Shown in pieces: positions 1-6,989 of a DNA stretch of 13,992 nt. The notes under the pieces are model-generated. The model worked only from the letters and a program-made list of their open reading frames with translations, was not told where the DNA came from and searched no databases. The position numbers and the translations under genes were made by a program. The stretch covers positions 1-13,992 of the forward strand of contig NZ_JACJSE010000062.1 in the NCBI RefSeq assembly GCF_014698045.1. Reading direction: 5' to 3'. Position 1 is the first letter of the stretch. Every line of letters starts with the position of its first letter. The DNA comes from Aulosira sp. FACHB-615 (lineage in GTDB: Bacteria > Cyanobacteriota > Cyanobacteriia > Cyanobacteriales > Nostocaceae).

Positions 1-128
1 CCACCTGCTACTGCTTCACTCAAAAAACGAACGCACATAGAGCAACAAATTGAGTTCTCCCGTATCACTGTCTTCTCCACTTGAGACTCTGGAAAGTTTT
101 CTGCACCACTAAGGTAAGTTGGTTCCAT
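1..128 (-). CDS. Start of an unidentified gene, cut by the window edge
   Basis: Reading the minus strand from an ATG at 126-128, the frame stays open for 42 codons to the window edge. The peptide begins MEPTYLSGAENFPESQ and continues through VRFLSEAVAGG. Its composition is protein-like, with mixed charged and hydrophobic residues and two adjacent Cys. The other minus-strand frame closes after SFFE. No Shine-Dalgarno sequence is obvious before the ATG, so the start is uncertain. I do not recognise the family. It could be an intact gene running leftwards or another fragment of the decayed region that follows. Confidence 0.4.
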   Translation of the reverse strand, partial: MEPTYLSGAENFPESQVEKTVIRENSICCSMCVRFLSEAVAG

Positions 129-285
129 CATATTTTTCAAAAGCTATGCACCGTTCCAAAGGGCAGTTTTTGCTATCTGGGATTTTTGGATAAACTAACT
201 GTACTCGTACCATTTTTAGATAATTTTTCTCTAAGTATCTCAATCAGCCACAATCGAAAGTATAGATTTTACGCAAGTTTTCAGA

Positions 286-405
286 GCAGTCAAATTAAGT
301 GTTCTTACGCATATCTACCCCTCCAAATTATCAGGTGGGCAGAAACAACGCGTAGCGATCGCTCGTGCTTTAGTAATGGAACCAGAGATGATTCTCTTTT
401 TGGAA
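286..405 (+). pseudogene. Fragment of a polar-amino-acid-type ABC transporter ATPase
   Basis: In one frame this stretch reads YPSKLSGGQKQRVAIARAL and then VMEPEMILF. That is the ABC signature motif with its following helix and the approach to Walker B, in the form typical of polar amino acid (GlnQ/HisP-like) importers. Similarity begins near 286 with the sequence AVKLSVL. It stops right after ILF, where the family has the DEPTSALD of Walker B and here the sequence reads LELQQDNKRG. Walker A lies upstream in a normal gene of about 240 codons and is absent here. The fragment therefore cannot hydrolyse ATP. A HIP1 octamer (355-362) lies inside the signature codons. Identification of the fragment is strong; the substrate class is an inference from the YPSKLSGGQ wording. 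Confidence 0.75.
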
Positions 406-429
406 TTACAGCAAGATAACAAGCGAGGT

Positions 430-1243
430 TTACAATCAAAGCGGTATTGTATAAAATTTCCTCATTACTTGTTTGTCTTTTTAGCAGAGATTTCTAGCCA
501 AACTACTTCTAGCAAACCTCAACCCACCTCGCAGATAAGGAACATTTCTCCAAAAGCTCAGGCTGTTATTTCAAAGAACCCTCAGTTTCCTTCATCTCCC
601 TACTACCTAGCTTGGATCGCCTTAGTAAGGAGTTATTTAGCACTCTGCACAAACAATCCCAGGATTGTCAAACTCAAAAAATTCCTTGGTTGTATAAGCT
701 TAATCCCCATCAAGATTGGCAATGAGCATATAAGAGTTCGAGGAGTTTGTATTCACTACCATGACTTATACCATCTTGAAGTTGCTCAACTAGAGAGAAT
801 CCAGATTGGGACAAACTGGGTGAGTGGAATTCATGGGATTAACTCACGAGTCTTCCATGCTTCTCCAATTAAAGAAGAGTATGACAGTTTTCTTGATGAA
901 GCTCGGATTGCCATACATGAGTGGTTAACTCGACCTACTGCCTTCAGTCAACTCAAATTACTTTGCTGGATGACCTTGTTAATATTACAAGGCATCAATC
1001 CTTTTGCAGTCCTGATTCGGCACATGAGGAGTCTGAAGAAAAAGCCGGAAGAATTCCTACTTCTACAGGGCAGCCACATCATCTCAATAAGCCTAAATTA
1101 TTCTCAATAGATTCAAAAATAATCGCATTAATCCATGCTTATTGACAATAATTTTAGTGATCGCTTTGGGTTTGGACAGTGGTTCAAATGATAAACGGCA
1201 ACGAGCTTTGTTTCTCTTAACTCTGTTGTTAGATGAGATATAA
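430..1243 (+). pseudogene. Frame-switching remains of unidentified genes
   Basis: No single frame carries a convincing gene, but protein-like stretches appear one after another in different frames. The stretch SLDRLSKELFSTLHKQ runs from about 604 to a stop at 720. Another contains ASPIKEEYDSFLDEAR (about 862-910), and a third runs from about 945 with LLDDLVNITRHQSF. The last, ending at 1243, contains LVIALGLDSGSNDKRQ. One frame is open from 376 to 1110, but it joins the ABC fragment to unrelated sequence and its composition changes along its length. I read this as old coding DNA broken by small insertions and deletions. I do not recognise the parent protein. It could in part be chance open frame. 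Confidence 0.35.
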
Positions 1244-1325
1244 GTAGAATAGGACTAAGTATATCATTAGAGCTTACTGAACAATTTATGGAAAGCCATC
1301 ATAAGTTGGCAATTAGGAGCTTTAG

Positions 1326-1758
1326 ATGCAGCGAAAAATAGAGTTAAAAAGAGGTCTTGACAATACATCTGTTGCAGCATCTTTAGTAGATTTAGGACAA
1401 AGACACGTTGATGATTATGTAAATGATTGGGTTGAAATTCTAAGGTTATTTACGCAAGAAGATAAATACTGGGACTGGATATTTAAATTAAGATATCTGG
1501 CCAATCAAGAAAATCTTGAAGGTTATGCAGTAGAGTGCGACAACAAAACTCAAGGTTTAATGATCATAGAAACACAAATGCACGGTTCCCGATTAAATAT
1601 TGGTAAGAAACTAGTTTATGTTGATGGCATTGCTACTGCCCCCACTAATCGAATCGAAATTCAGCGTCCGCCTCAATTCAAAGGGGTTGGTCAAGCACTC
1701 TTAAATTTTGCCAGAATTAGAAGTGTTGAGCTAGGGTATGAAGGTAGAGTGGGGTTAC
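1326..1758 (+). pseudogene. GNAT-family N-acetyltransferase, N-terminal part, interrupted by an IS element
   Basis: An ATG at 1326 with AGGAG at 1315-1319 opens a frame whose first 144 residues look like an intact GNAT protein. The core beta strand LVYVDGIATAPTNR (96-109) is followed by the acetyl-CoA-binding motif A, seen as QFKGVGQALLNFAR (117-130), and then the strand YEGRVGL (138-144). GNAT proteins normally continue with about 40 more residues. Here the sequence departs after VGL and stops five codons later at 1775, within the left end of a tnpB element. The missing C-terminus is found in the same orientation beyond the element, at 3022-3108. The protein as encoded lacks the last strand and helix of the fold and is probably inactive. 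The substrate is unknown. Confidence 0.8.
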
Positions 1759-1856
1759 CAAAAACATGGGTTTAAAGCCTCGCTCATCAAGAGAAACTTT
1801 GCTTAATTTAGAAAGAATTTGAGTTTTTAGCTTCATATTTTTGGTAAAATATTAAT

Positions 1857-2981
1857 ATGAAAACACTGAAGTTTAAGCTATATCAACACAAAAGAAATAG
1901 ACACCTTAAACGCATTATTAATGCGGCTGGGGTAATTTACAATCATTGCATTGCTCTACACAAACGCTACTACATAATGTGGGGCAAGCACTTGAGTTGT
2001 GCAAAACTTCAGTCGCACATCGCCAAATTAAGAAAGCGTAATCCATTTTGGCAAACCGTAGGTTCTCAAGCAGTACAAGATATTTGTCAACGCATCGAGA
2101 AAGCTTACCAATTGTTTTTTAAACATAACAAGAAAGGAGTTAAACCACCAGGATTTAAGAAAGTTAAAAAATACAAATCATTCAGCTTAAAACAAGCTGG
2201 TTATAAGTTTTTGGGAGGCAATAGGGTAAAAATTGGGAATCGAGTATATCAGTTTTGGAAGTCTAGAGAGATAGAAGGAACAGTCAAAACATTAACCATA
2301 AAACGTACACCGTTGGGTGAATTGTTTATGGTTGTAGTAGTTGATAATTGTGCTGAGTCACAAACCAAGTCCACGACTGGTAAAATAGCGGGGTTTGATT
2401 TTGGACTCAAGACATTCCTCACTTGCTCAGATGGTACAAAAATTGAGTCACCCCAATTTTTTAAGCAGTCTCTAAACGCCATCAAAGTAGCCAGCAGACA
2501 GCATTCCAAAAAATTGAAAGGCTCAATCAATCGTGAAAGAGCCAGAAAGAATTTAGTACGCAGATACGAAGATATTTCTCATCGTCGGCGTGATTGGTTT
2601 TGGAAATTGGCGCATCATTTGACTGATAAGTTTGATGTGCTATGTTTTGAAACACTCAACCTCAAAGGAATGCAACGTCTTTGGGGTAGAAAAATATCAG
2701 ACTTGGCGTTTGGTGAGTTTCTACAAATTCTAGAATGGGTTGCCAAAAAGAAGAAAAAGAGCGTTGTTTTCATCGACCAATGGTATCCCAGTAGTAAGAC
2801 CTGTTCGCACTGTGGACAGGTTTTAGAAAGTCTTGATTTGTCTATCAGAGAATGGCGTTGTTCGGGTTGTCAGTCAGTGAACGGAAGGGATGAAAACGCC
2901 GCACTCAATATTCTTATGGTTGGGGCATCAACCATTGGGTTAGGCGATGTAAGTCGGTTTGAAACTGCAATCGCTGTTTGA
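1857..2981 (+). CDS. tnpB: TnpB, RNA-guided nuclease of an IS200/IS605 element
   Basis: TnpB proteins are RNA-guided DNA endonucleases related to the ancestors of Cas12. They use a guide RNA transcribed from the element's right end. The 374-residue protein opens with MKTLKFKLYQHKRN and has the usual N-terminal helix-turn-helix/WED part. It then has the three RuvC motifs: D181 in GFDFGLKTF, E265 in CFETLNLKGM and D345 in GRDENAALNI. A four-Cys zinc finger (C316, C319, C335, C338) sits between the second and third motifs. The tail VGASTIGLGDVSRFETAIAV is typical of cyanobacterial copies. Length and motifs indicate an intact gene. An AT-rich tract (ttggtaaaatattaat) directly precedes the ATG, and no Shine-Dalgarno sequence is evident. 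Confidence 0.93.
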   Translation: MKTLKFKLYQHKRNRHLKRIINAAGVIYNHCIALHKRYYIMWGKHLSCAKLQSHIAKLRKRNPFWQTVGSQAVQDICQRIEKAYQLFFKHNKKGVKPPGFKKVKKYKSFSLKQAGYKFLGGNRVKIGNRVYQFWKSREIEGTVKTLTIKRTPLGELFMVVVVDNCAESQTKSTTGKIAGFDFGLKTFLTCSDGTKIESPQFFKQSLNAIKVASRQHSKKLKGSINRERARKNLVRRYEDISHRRRDWFWKLAHHLTDKFDVLCFETLNLKGMQRLWGRKISDLAFGEFLQILEWVAKKKKKSVVFIDQWYPSSKTCSHCGQVLESLDLSIREWRCSGCQSVNGRDENAALNILMVGASTIGLGDVSRFETAIAV

Positions 2982-3040
2982 GCCTAGAATCCCCACCATT
3001 CAATGGTGGGGAGTATGTCAAGAAAAGCAAAATATGTTTA
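2880..3040 (+). ncRNA. Predicted omega (right-end) RNA of the tnpB element with its guide
   Basis: In studied TnpB elements such as ISDra2, the guide RNA overlaps the end of tnpB, runs through the right-end hairpin and takes its guide from the flanking DNA. Here the region contains the tnpB 3' end and a hairpin with 10-bp arms (2990-2999 and 3003-3012, loop TCA). The guide would start at about 3021, inside the C-terminal remnant of the GNAT gene. The start and end of the RNA are guesses. The placement rests on family knowledge, not on a promoter I can see. Confidence 0.35.
2990..3012 (+). repeat. Right-end hairpin of the first IS element
   Basis: The arms TCCCCACCAT and ATGGTGGGGA are perfectly complementary around a 3-base loop. 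The hairpin lies nine bases after the tnpB stop and is followed by gtatgtca, the arrangement expected of the subterminal hairpin recognised by the Y1 transposase. It could also stop tnpB transcription weakly, but no T-run follows. Confidence 0.8.
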
Positions 3041-3108
3041 ACTGCGGACCTGAAGAAGAATACGAGAATCTAGTTTATTTTGAGTATGGAGTATTCAGAC
3101 GAAGATAA
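3022..3108 (+). pseudogene. GNAT acetyltransferase, C-terminal remnant beyond the IS element
   Basis: The frame reads EKQNMFNCGPEEEYENLVYF and then EYGVFRRR, followed by a stop at 3106-3108. This is the kind of end (a LVYFEYG strand with a basic tail) that closes cyanobacterial GNAT proteins beginning like the one at 1326. It has no start codon or ribosome site of its own. Joining codon 144 (VGL) to this piece would leave the protein about ten residues short of what I recall for relatives. A few codons may therefore have been lost at the junction, but that count is from memory. Confidence 0.7.
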
Positions 3109-3119
3109 AGTGAAAATTT

Positions 3120-3659
3120 ATGAATCACCAACCGCAAAATCATAATTCTGAGGCAGATGAGCCAGTCACAACCCAAGAAGCTATAGATTTACTTTTTGGT
3201 GAAGGATGGCTCGATGAGGCTGTTCGTATCGAAGATGAAGCAAATTGTACTATTGGTGCTGGTTTGGATTGGGGTAGCGCATTAGCACCTTTAATGCTCA
3301 ATCTTCCTTTATTTGGTCGCTTATCAACGCTGCGTGTATCTCTTAACCGTGAAATCAGGCTAATAATTGAAACATGGAATTTAGGCGTAGGTACTTCCTC
3401 AGCAGTAGAGGCAGCAAGGAGACTTATTAAACAGCGATTGATATCTCCTACACCTGAGCTATTACCTTACTTAGAAGCCAGCCTACTGCAAGATGATTTA
3501 TACGGTGAAGAGTTTATATCTAACCGCGAAGCTCTCAAATTGCTACTTGCAGTAGTTCTTAATGATTCTGATAGAGCAGAAATTGCCGAGACGGCGGCTA
3601 ATTCAATCCGCGCACAAGTTATGTCACAGGTGAATTTTTCTGAGAAAATTTCTGCTTAA
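3120..3659 (+). CDS. Hypothetical cyanobacterial protein, 179 residues
   Basis: I do not recognise this protein. It is acidic at the N-terminus (SEADEPVTTQEAID), predicted soluble and mostly helical, with no signal peptide or membrane segment. A Gly/Trp-containing part (GAGLDWGSALAPLMLNLPLF, 46-65) is followed by a helical stretch with Arg and Lys (RLSTLRVSLNREIRL, 67-81). Its ATG lies 12 bases after the stop of the GNAT remnant. Before the IS insertion the two genes were probably co-transcribed, and expression of this one may now depend on the IS or on an internal promoter. The Shine-Dalgarno sequence is poor (aaagtgaaaattt). No damage is visible. Confidence 0.7.
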   Translation: MNHQPQNHNSEADEPVTTQEAIDLLFGEGWLDEAVRIEDEANCTIGAGLDWGSALAPLMLNLPLFGRLSTLRVSLNREIRLIIETWNLGVGTSSAVEAARRLIKQRLISPTPELLPYLEASLLQDDLYGEEFISNREALKLLLAVVLNDSDRAEIAETAANSIRAQVMSQVNFSEKISA

Positions 3660-3748
3660 ATATTCAATAGAGAAACAATAACATTACATCAAATATTAAG
3701 CGTGTATTCTGACTTTTGAGTTCTAAGTTTTACTTTTGTAACACTTAA

Positions 3749-3762
3749 GCTAATCGATTAGC
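3749..3762. repeat. Perfect 14-base palindrome between convergent genes
   Basis: The sequence GCTAATCGATTAGC is its own reverse complement and lies between the 3' ends of the 179-residue gene and the SDR-dioxygenase gene. No T-run follows on either strand, so it is not a classical terminator. It could be a protein-binding site or chance. Confidence 0.3.
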
Positions 3763-3810
3763 AACAAAATATTTTAACGGACAATCCCAAACAGCATTTA
3801 TTATGGGCAG

Positions 3811-5400
3811 CTATTTTTGTGATTGCAAAATTACAGGCTTTTGGCAATTAGAAGTATAACCCGGTAAAACTTTTACCCCTGACTGAGTTAATCTTAGGGT
3901 TAGCGAAAGTCGGGCTTTACCGCTATTGTTCTGTATGGAGCGATGCAATAGTTTATTAGTAAATAGTACAAATTCACCAGGATGCAATACCACAGGAATA
4001 GCTTTTTTTTCAACTTCATTAGGGATTTCAAAAAAATGATTCCCACTAAAAGGGTCTGTTCCTTTTATTTTGCAATTTTCTAAATCAATATTAGGTAGAT
4101 ATTCAAATCCATTATCTTGATTAACTTCTGTCAAAGCTATATAAACATTAATAGTTTTACCATCTCCTTTCAGAAGTTTAGAATAAGAATCTCTATGCCA
4201 AAAAGGAATTAATTGCTGGGCAGGGTAATTTACCCATAGTTCTGACCGCCATAACGCTAAATTATCCCCTAAATGAGCATTCACCCTTTCTAATAAATTT
4301 TTATCTTGACATAATTGCCAAATTACAGGTGAATCTAAATGTCTTTCCATGTAAAAACGTTTAGTAAAAACTTGGATTAATATAATGAACAACGAGCCAA
4401 TATCAAATTTAATAAATGATTTAACTAACTGTTTTAATAATATTTTAATTGGTAACTTTAAAAGAATTTCATCAAAAATATGTTGGGTAATCTCAGCTAT
4501 TTCATTGCTACTCAAAGCCAGAGAGTTTGTCCCCCAAATTTCATCAGTACCATCATAATTAATTTTCTTGTTATTCGACTGCTGGTTACAACCAGCCCAT
4601 AATAAACTACGTTCCCATAGTTGCTTTGACAATTCTTGATTTTGGGCTATTTCTGGTAAGAGAATTTCTTGAGCGTGACTATCTAAAAATTTCCCACTAA
4701 TATTTTGATAAACTGGGGAAGTCGCAGCAACTAGAGTACTATATGCTCCGGCTTCTACGGAAATACCTAAACCTAAATACTTGCTGAGACGATGCCATAT
4801 AGTAATATTTGATTGTACAAAGCCTGGATGTATTGCGTTAACAGTGACTTGAGAATTACTTAATCTTTGCAAAAGTTCTCTTGTTAAAAGCAATAAAGAA
4901 AATTTAGAAACAGCATATAATTTTAGAAAATTTAACGGTGTTCTTTTAACTAATAAATCCCAATCAATCCCATTTGGAGATAATGCTAAATCTGACGCTA
5001 ATATAATAATGCGGCTAGGGGCAGAGCTTTGCAATTTTTCTAGTAATAAATAAGTGAGTAAGAAATGTCCTAAATAGTTAGTTCCCCAAATCAGTTCAAA
5101 CCCTTCTTTGGTTTGGCCTCTATTGTTGAATATACCCGCATTATTGATTAATATATGTAATGGTAAATTGTAGTCATTAAATAGTTTTACACACCTACGA
5201 ACTGAATCTAAAGAAGCTAGATCAAGCGGTAAAAATTTTACATTTTGATTTCCGGTAGTTTGGCGAATGTATTCTATAGCTTTTGCGGCTTTATTTGCCG
5301 AACGACAAGCAATAAATACATGATTGCCTAATTTGGCTAAACCTATAGCCGTCATTAAACCTACACCAGAGTTACCACCTGTAACTAGACATACTTGCAT
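3811..5400 (-). CDS. Short-chain dehydrogenase fused to a phytanoyl-CoA-dioxygenase-like domain
   Basis: The single 529-residue frame joins two enzymes. Residues 1-265 form a classical SDR oxidoreductase of the retinol-dehydrogenase/protochlorophyllide-reductase-like group. It has the cofactor motif TGGNSGVG (7-14), NNAG (86-89), catalytic S136, Y162 and K166 (YAVSK) and the HPG turn (191-193). After a linker with Trp and hydrophobic helices (266-350), the last part resembles PhyH Fe(II)/2-oxoglutarate dioxygenases. There WHRDSY supplies H402 and D404, LLHRS supplies the distal H486, and R497 in KARLSLTLR is placed to bind 2-oxoglutarate. Both active sites look complete, so it may oxidise and hydroxylate the same lipid-like or isoprenoid substrate in sequence; this is inference. 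The ATG follows a GAGAG tract. It is a lone gene with no pathway partners beside it. Confidence 0.88.
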   Translation of the reverse strand: MQVCLVTGGNSGVGLMTAIGLAKLGNHVFIACRSANKAAKAIEYIRQTTGNQNVKFLPLDLASLDSVRRCVKLFNDYNLPLHILINNAGIFNNRGQTKEGFELIWGTNYLGHFLLTYLLLEKLQSSAPSRIIILASDLALSPNGIDWDLLVKRTPLNFLKLYAVSKFSLLLLTRELLQRLSNSQVTVNAIHPGFVQSNITIWHRLSKYLGLGISVEAGAYSTLVAATSPVYQNISGKFLDSHAQEILLPEIAQNQELSKQLWERSLLWAGCNQQSNNKKINYDGTDEIWGTNSLALSSNEIAEITQHIFDEILLKLPIKILLKQLVKSFIKFDIGSLFIILIQVFTKRFYMERHLDSPVIWQLCQDKNLLERVNAHLGDNLALWRSELWVNYPAQQLIPFWHRDSYSKLLKGDGKTINVYIALTEVNQDNGFEYLPNIDLENCKIKGTDPFSGNHFFEIPNEVEKKAIPVVLHPGEFVLFTNKLLHRSIQNNSGKARLSLTLRLTQSGVKVLPGYTSNCQKPVILQSQK

Positions 5401-5625
5401 AATTTTTACTCTCTCAGTATTTATTTGTAACCTATTGCTTTCAAGTAGAATCCATCAAGTACAAAAGTTTAGCGTTAGCAAATCAACTCCTTGAGTTGTA
5501 CTAAATATGATTCTTTAATCAAGCTACTTGATTGACATTTTTTGAATTCAAAATGCAAAATTCACGTAGGCAAAATTAGAAGCAAGACAATTAATTTTGA
5601 ATTAAGTGATTCTGAGTACAGGCTC

Positions 5626-5648
5626 CCACTGATTCTTAAAATTAGTGG
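5626..5648. repeat. Hairpin flanked by CCC/GGG, possibly an orphan IS end
   Basis: The arms CCACTGATT and AATTAGTGG pair over nine positions with one G-T wobble around the loop cttaa. The surrounding ctccc and ggtggg add possible pairs. The layout (a GC-based stem with short loop in AT-rich spacer) recalls the right-end hairpins of the two IS elements in this window, but no transposase remnant is nearby. Function unknown. Confidence 0.3.
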
Positions 5649-5699
5649 TGGGTTCAACCCCCGACTGATTTCAATTTTGAATTGATTTGACTAGCTGAT

Positions 5700-5771
5700 T
5701 TAATCTAGCGTTGTTGAAGAATTATCTAACAAAGCTAGTTTTTTGAGCGTTTCTAACTCTTCATTATTCAT
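5700..5771 (-). CDS. Possible 23-residue peptide
   Basis: An ATG at 5769-5771 opens the frame MNNEELETLKKLALLDNSST and ends LD before a TAA at 5700-5702. The composition looks like a short amphipathic helix. There is no Shine-Dalgarno sequence, the frame is too short to exclude chance, and I know no family. It could be a leader peptide for the SDR-dioxygenase gene about 300 bases downstream, or the stub of a lost gene. Confidence 0.2.
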   Translation of the reverse strand: MNNEELETLKKLALLDNSSTTLD

Positions 5772-5843
5772 TTAGATTTACTGCTGTGATGCTGAAAAAA
5801 CTTACTGGGTTGATATCTATATCAGGGTGAGCTAATCTGTTAA

Positions 5844-6794
5844 TTAAGAATTTAGATACTGTGCAATAGATGGTTGTTGACGACGCAGCGCAGTCATCGC
5901 TTGCATCTGTATTTGACGCACTCGCTCTCTGCTGATCTGAAGCTTTTCCCCAATCTGAGCCAAACTTCGTTCTTGATTATCTAACAGTCCAAAGCGTAAA
6001 ATTAGGACTTCACGCTGCACAGGTTTTAGTGTTGCTAACAGATCGCTTAAATTTTGGCTCAACATTTCTTGGGTAATTTGTTCATCTGGTGATGTCCCTT
6101 CATCGGCTAGAAGTTCGCTTAGTTCTGTATCTTGGTTATCTCCTACTTTTAAATCAAGAGAAATTGTCTTATTCGCCGCCGCTAAATATTCTCGAATCTG
6201 TCCCGGCTGCATCTCCAATTTTTGGGCCATTTCTGTCAGCGTGCCACGACGACCGAGGGTAAGAAATAGTTCTCGCTGCACCTTCTTAATTTGATTGAGT
6301 TTCTCGTTAACGTGAATTGGTAGCCTCACTGTCCGAGATTTTTCGGCAATCGCTCTGGTAATCGCTTGAGTAACCCACCAGTATGCGTAGGTTGACAACT
6401 TATAACCTCGGTTAGGGTCAAACTTCTCGATTCCCCTTTGTAAACCGATTGCTCCTTCTTGAACCAAATCCAAGAACTCCAGATTGCGATGCTGGTATTT
6501 TTTAGCGATTGAAACCACTAATCGCAGGTTAGCTGTGATCATCTTTTGCTTGGCTCGCTGACCCTGCTGGAAGATTCGATTAATTTCAAGTTCGCTTTTA
6601 TTGACAAAATTAGCTACTTCAGAGGATGTTGGTTGGCGATTTAATTGTTGACTTAATTGCTGCTGTTGCTGCTGTAGGGCAATCATTTGTTGTACAAGTC
6701 TTGCATAAGTTATTTCTTGCTCAGAGGTTAATAACGGGAACTGACCAATTTCTTGCAAATAGACGCGTACTGTGTCGGAACTTAAGCTGGACAT
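5844..6794 (-). CDS. Group 2 sigma-70 factor (RpoD-like, non-essential type)
   Basis: This alternative sigma factor directs RNA polymerase to promoters, in cyanobacteria usually under stress or nutrient change. The 316 residues contain region 1.2 (DTVRVYLQEIGQFPLL, 7-22). Region 2 spans about 81-158, with NLRLVVSIAKKY, the -10-melting stretch YKLSTYAYWWVTQAITRAIA and RTVRLP. Region 3 spans about 161-205 and region 4 about 255-305, with the -35-binding helix-turn-helix SLAQIGEKLQISRERVRQIQ. The acidic region 1.1 of the primary sigma is missing, which marks group 2. A Gln-rich run (QQQQQQ, 41-46) lies between regions 1.2 and 2. The gene is divergent from the J-domain gene, with a shared 195-base promoter region. 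It is SigB-like in general form, but I cannot assign the exact paralogue. Confidence 0.93.
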   Translation of the reverse strand: MSSLSSDTVRVYLQEIGQFPLLTSEQEITYARLVQQMIALQQQQQQLSQQLNRQPTSSEVANFVNKSELEINRIFQQGQRAKQKMITANLRLVVSIAKKYQHRNLEFLDLVQEGAIGLQRGIEKFDPNRGYKLSTYAYWWVTQAITRAIAEKSRTVRLPIHVNEKLNQIKKVQRELFLTLGRRGTLTEMAQKLEMQPGQIREYLAAANKTISLDLKVGDNQDTELSELLADEGTSPDEQITQEMLSQNLSDLLATLKPVQREVLILRFGLLDNQERSLAQIGEKLQISRERVRQIQMQAMTALRRQQPSIAQYLNS

Positions 6795-6989
6795 ACAACT
6801 TTATTACTTCTCCACTCATTAGACGGACTCAAAATTATAAATCAAATACCCTGACGAAAATCTCATCTCAGGATTGGATTTCTATGCAGCGATCGCGCTT
6901 GTTTTCAAATTTGCCTATTCCTGTATCATCAATGGAGTGTCTTGATATATGTATCACTCTTTTCACTTGAAAAACAGCATAAATCTTCT

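Larger units (their letters stand above)
1759..3020 (+). mobile_element. tnpB-only IS200/IS605-type element
   Basis: The element of about 1.26 kb carries only tnpB. The right boundary is placed just after the tail gagtatgtca that follows the hairpin at 2990-3012, the usual form of a right end in this family. The left boundary is placed after TTAC (1755-1758), because the GNAT reading departs exactly there. TTAC is also a target sequence known for IS608-like members. No target duplication is expected or seen. No tnpA is present, so movement would need a Y1 transposase acting in trans. Both boundaries are inferred, the left one less surely, and may be off by several bases. Confidence 0.75.
5401..5843. 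other. 443-base spacer between two minus-strand genes
   Basis: The spacer is AT-rich and should hold the promoter of the SDR-dioxygenase gene and the 3' untranslated end of the sigma gene. I see no clear terminator after the sigma stop and no unambiguous -35/-10 pair. It contains a 9-bp hairpin (5626-5648), the odd palindromic stretch tcaattttgaattga (5670-5684) and one 24-codon minus-strand frame (5700-5771), listed separately. Confidence 0.5.

Noticed and set aside
81..419. 112-codon plus-strand frame at the left end
   Set aside because: It runs in a different phase from the ABC fragment it overlaps, has a Phe/Ser/Tyr-rich low-quality composition and no ribosome site.
2249..2530. 93-codon minus-strand frame inside tnpB
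   Set aside because: It is a shadow of the well-supported TnpB frame, with no recognisable motif.
5690..5744. ACTAGC (5690-5695) and GCTAGT (5734-5739) followed by a T-run, terminator-like on the plus strand
   Set aside because: No plus-strand gene lies upstream to be terminated, the loop is 38 bases, and on the minus strand the T-run is on the wrong side.
6626..6970. 114-codon plus-strand frame over the sigma gene start
   Set aside because: It is antisense to sigma regions 1.2 and 2 and shows only mirrored codon bias.
6942..6989. Sixteen-codon N-terminal extension of the J-domain protein from a TTG
   Set aside because: The ATG at 6990 gives a natural Ser/Thr-rich start, and the TTG lacks a ribosome site.
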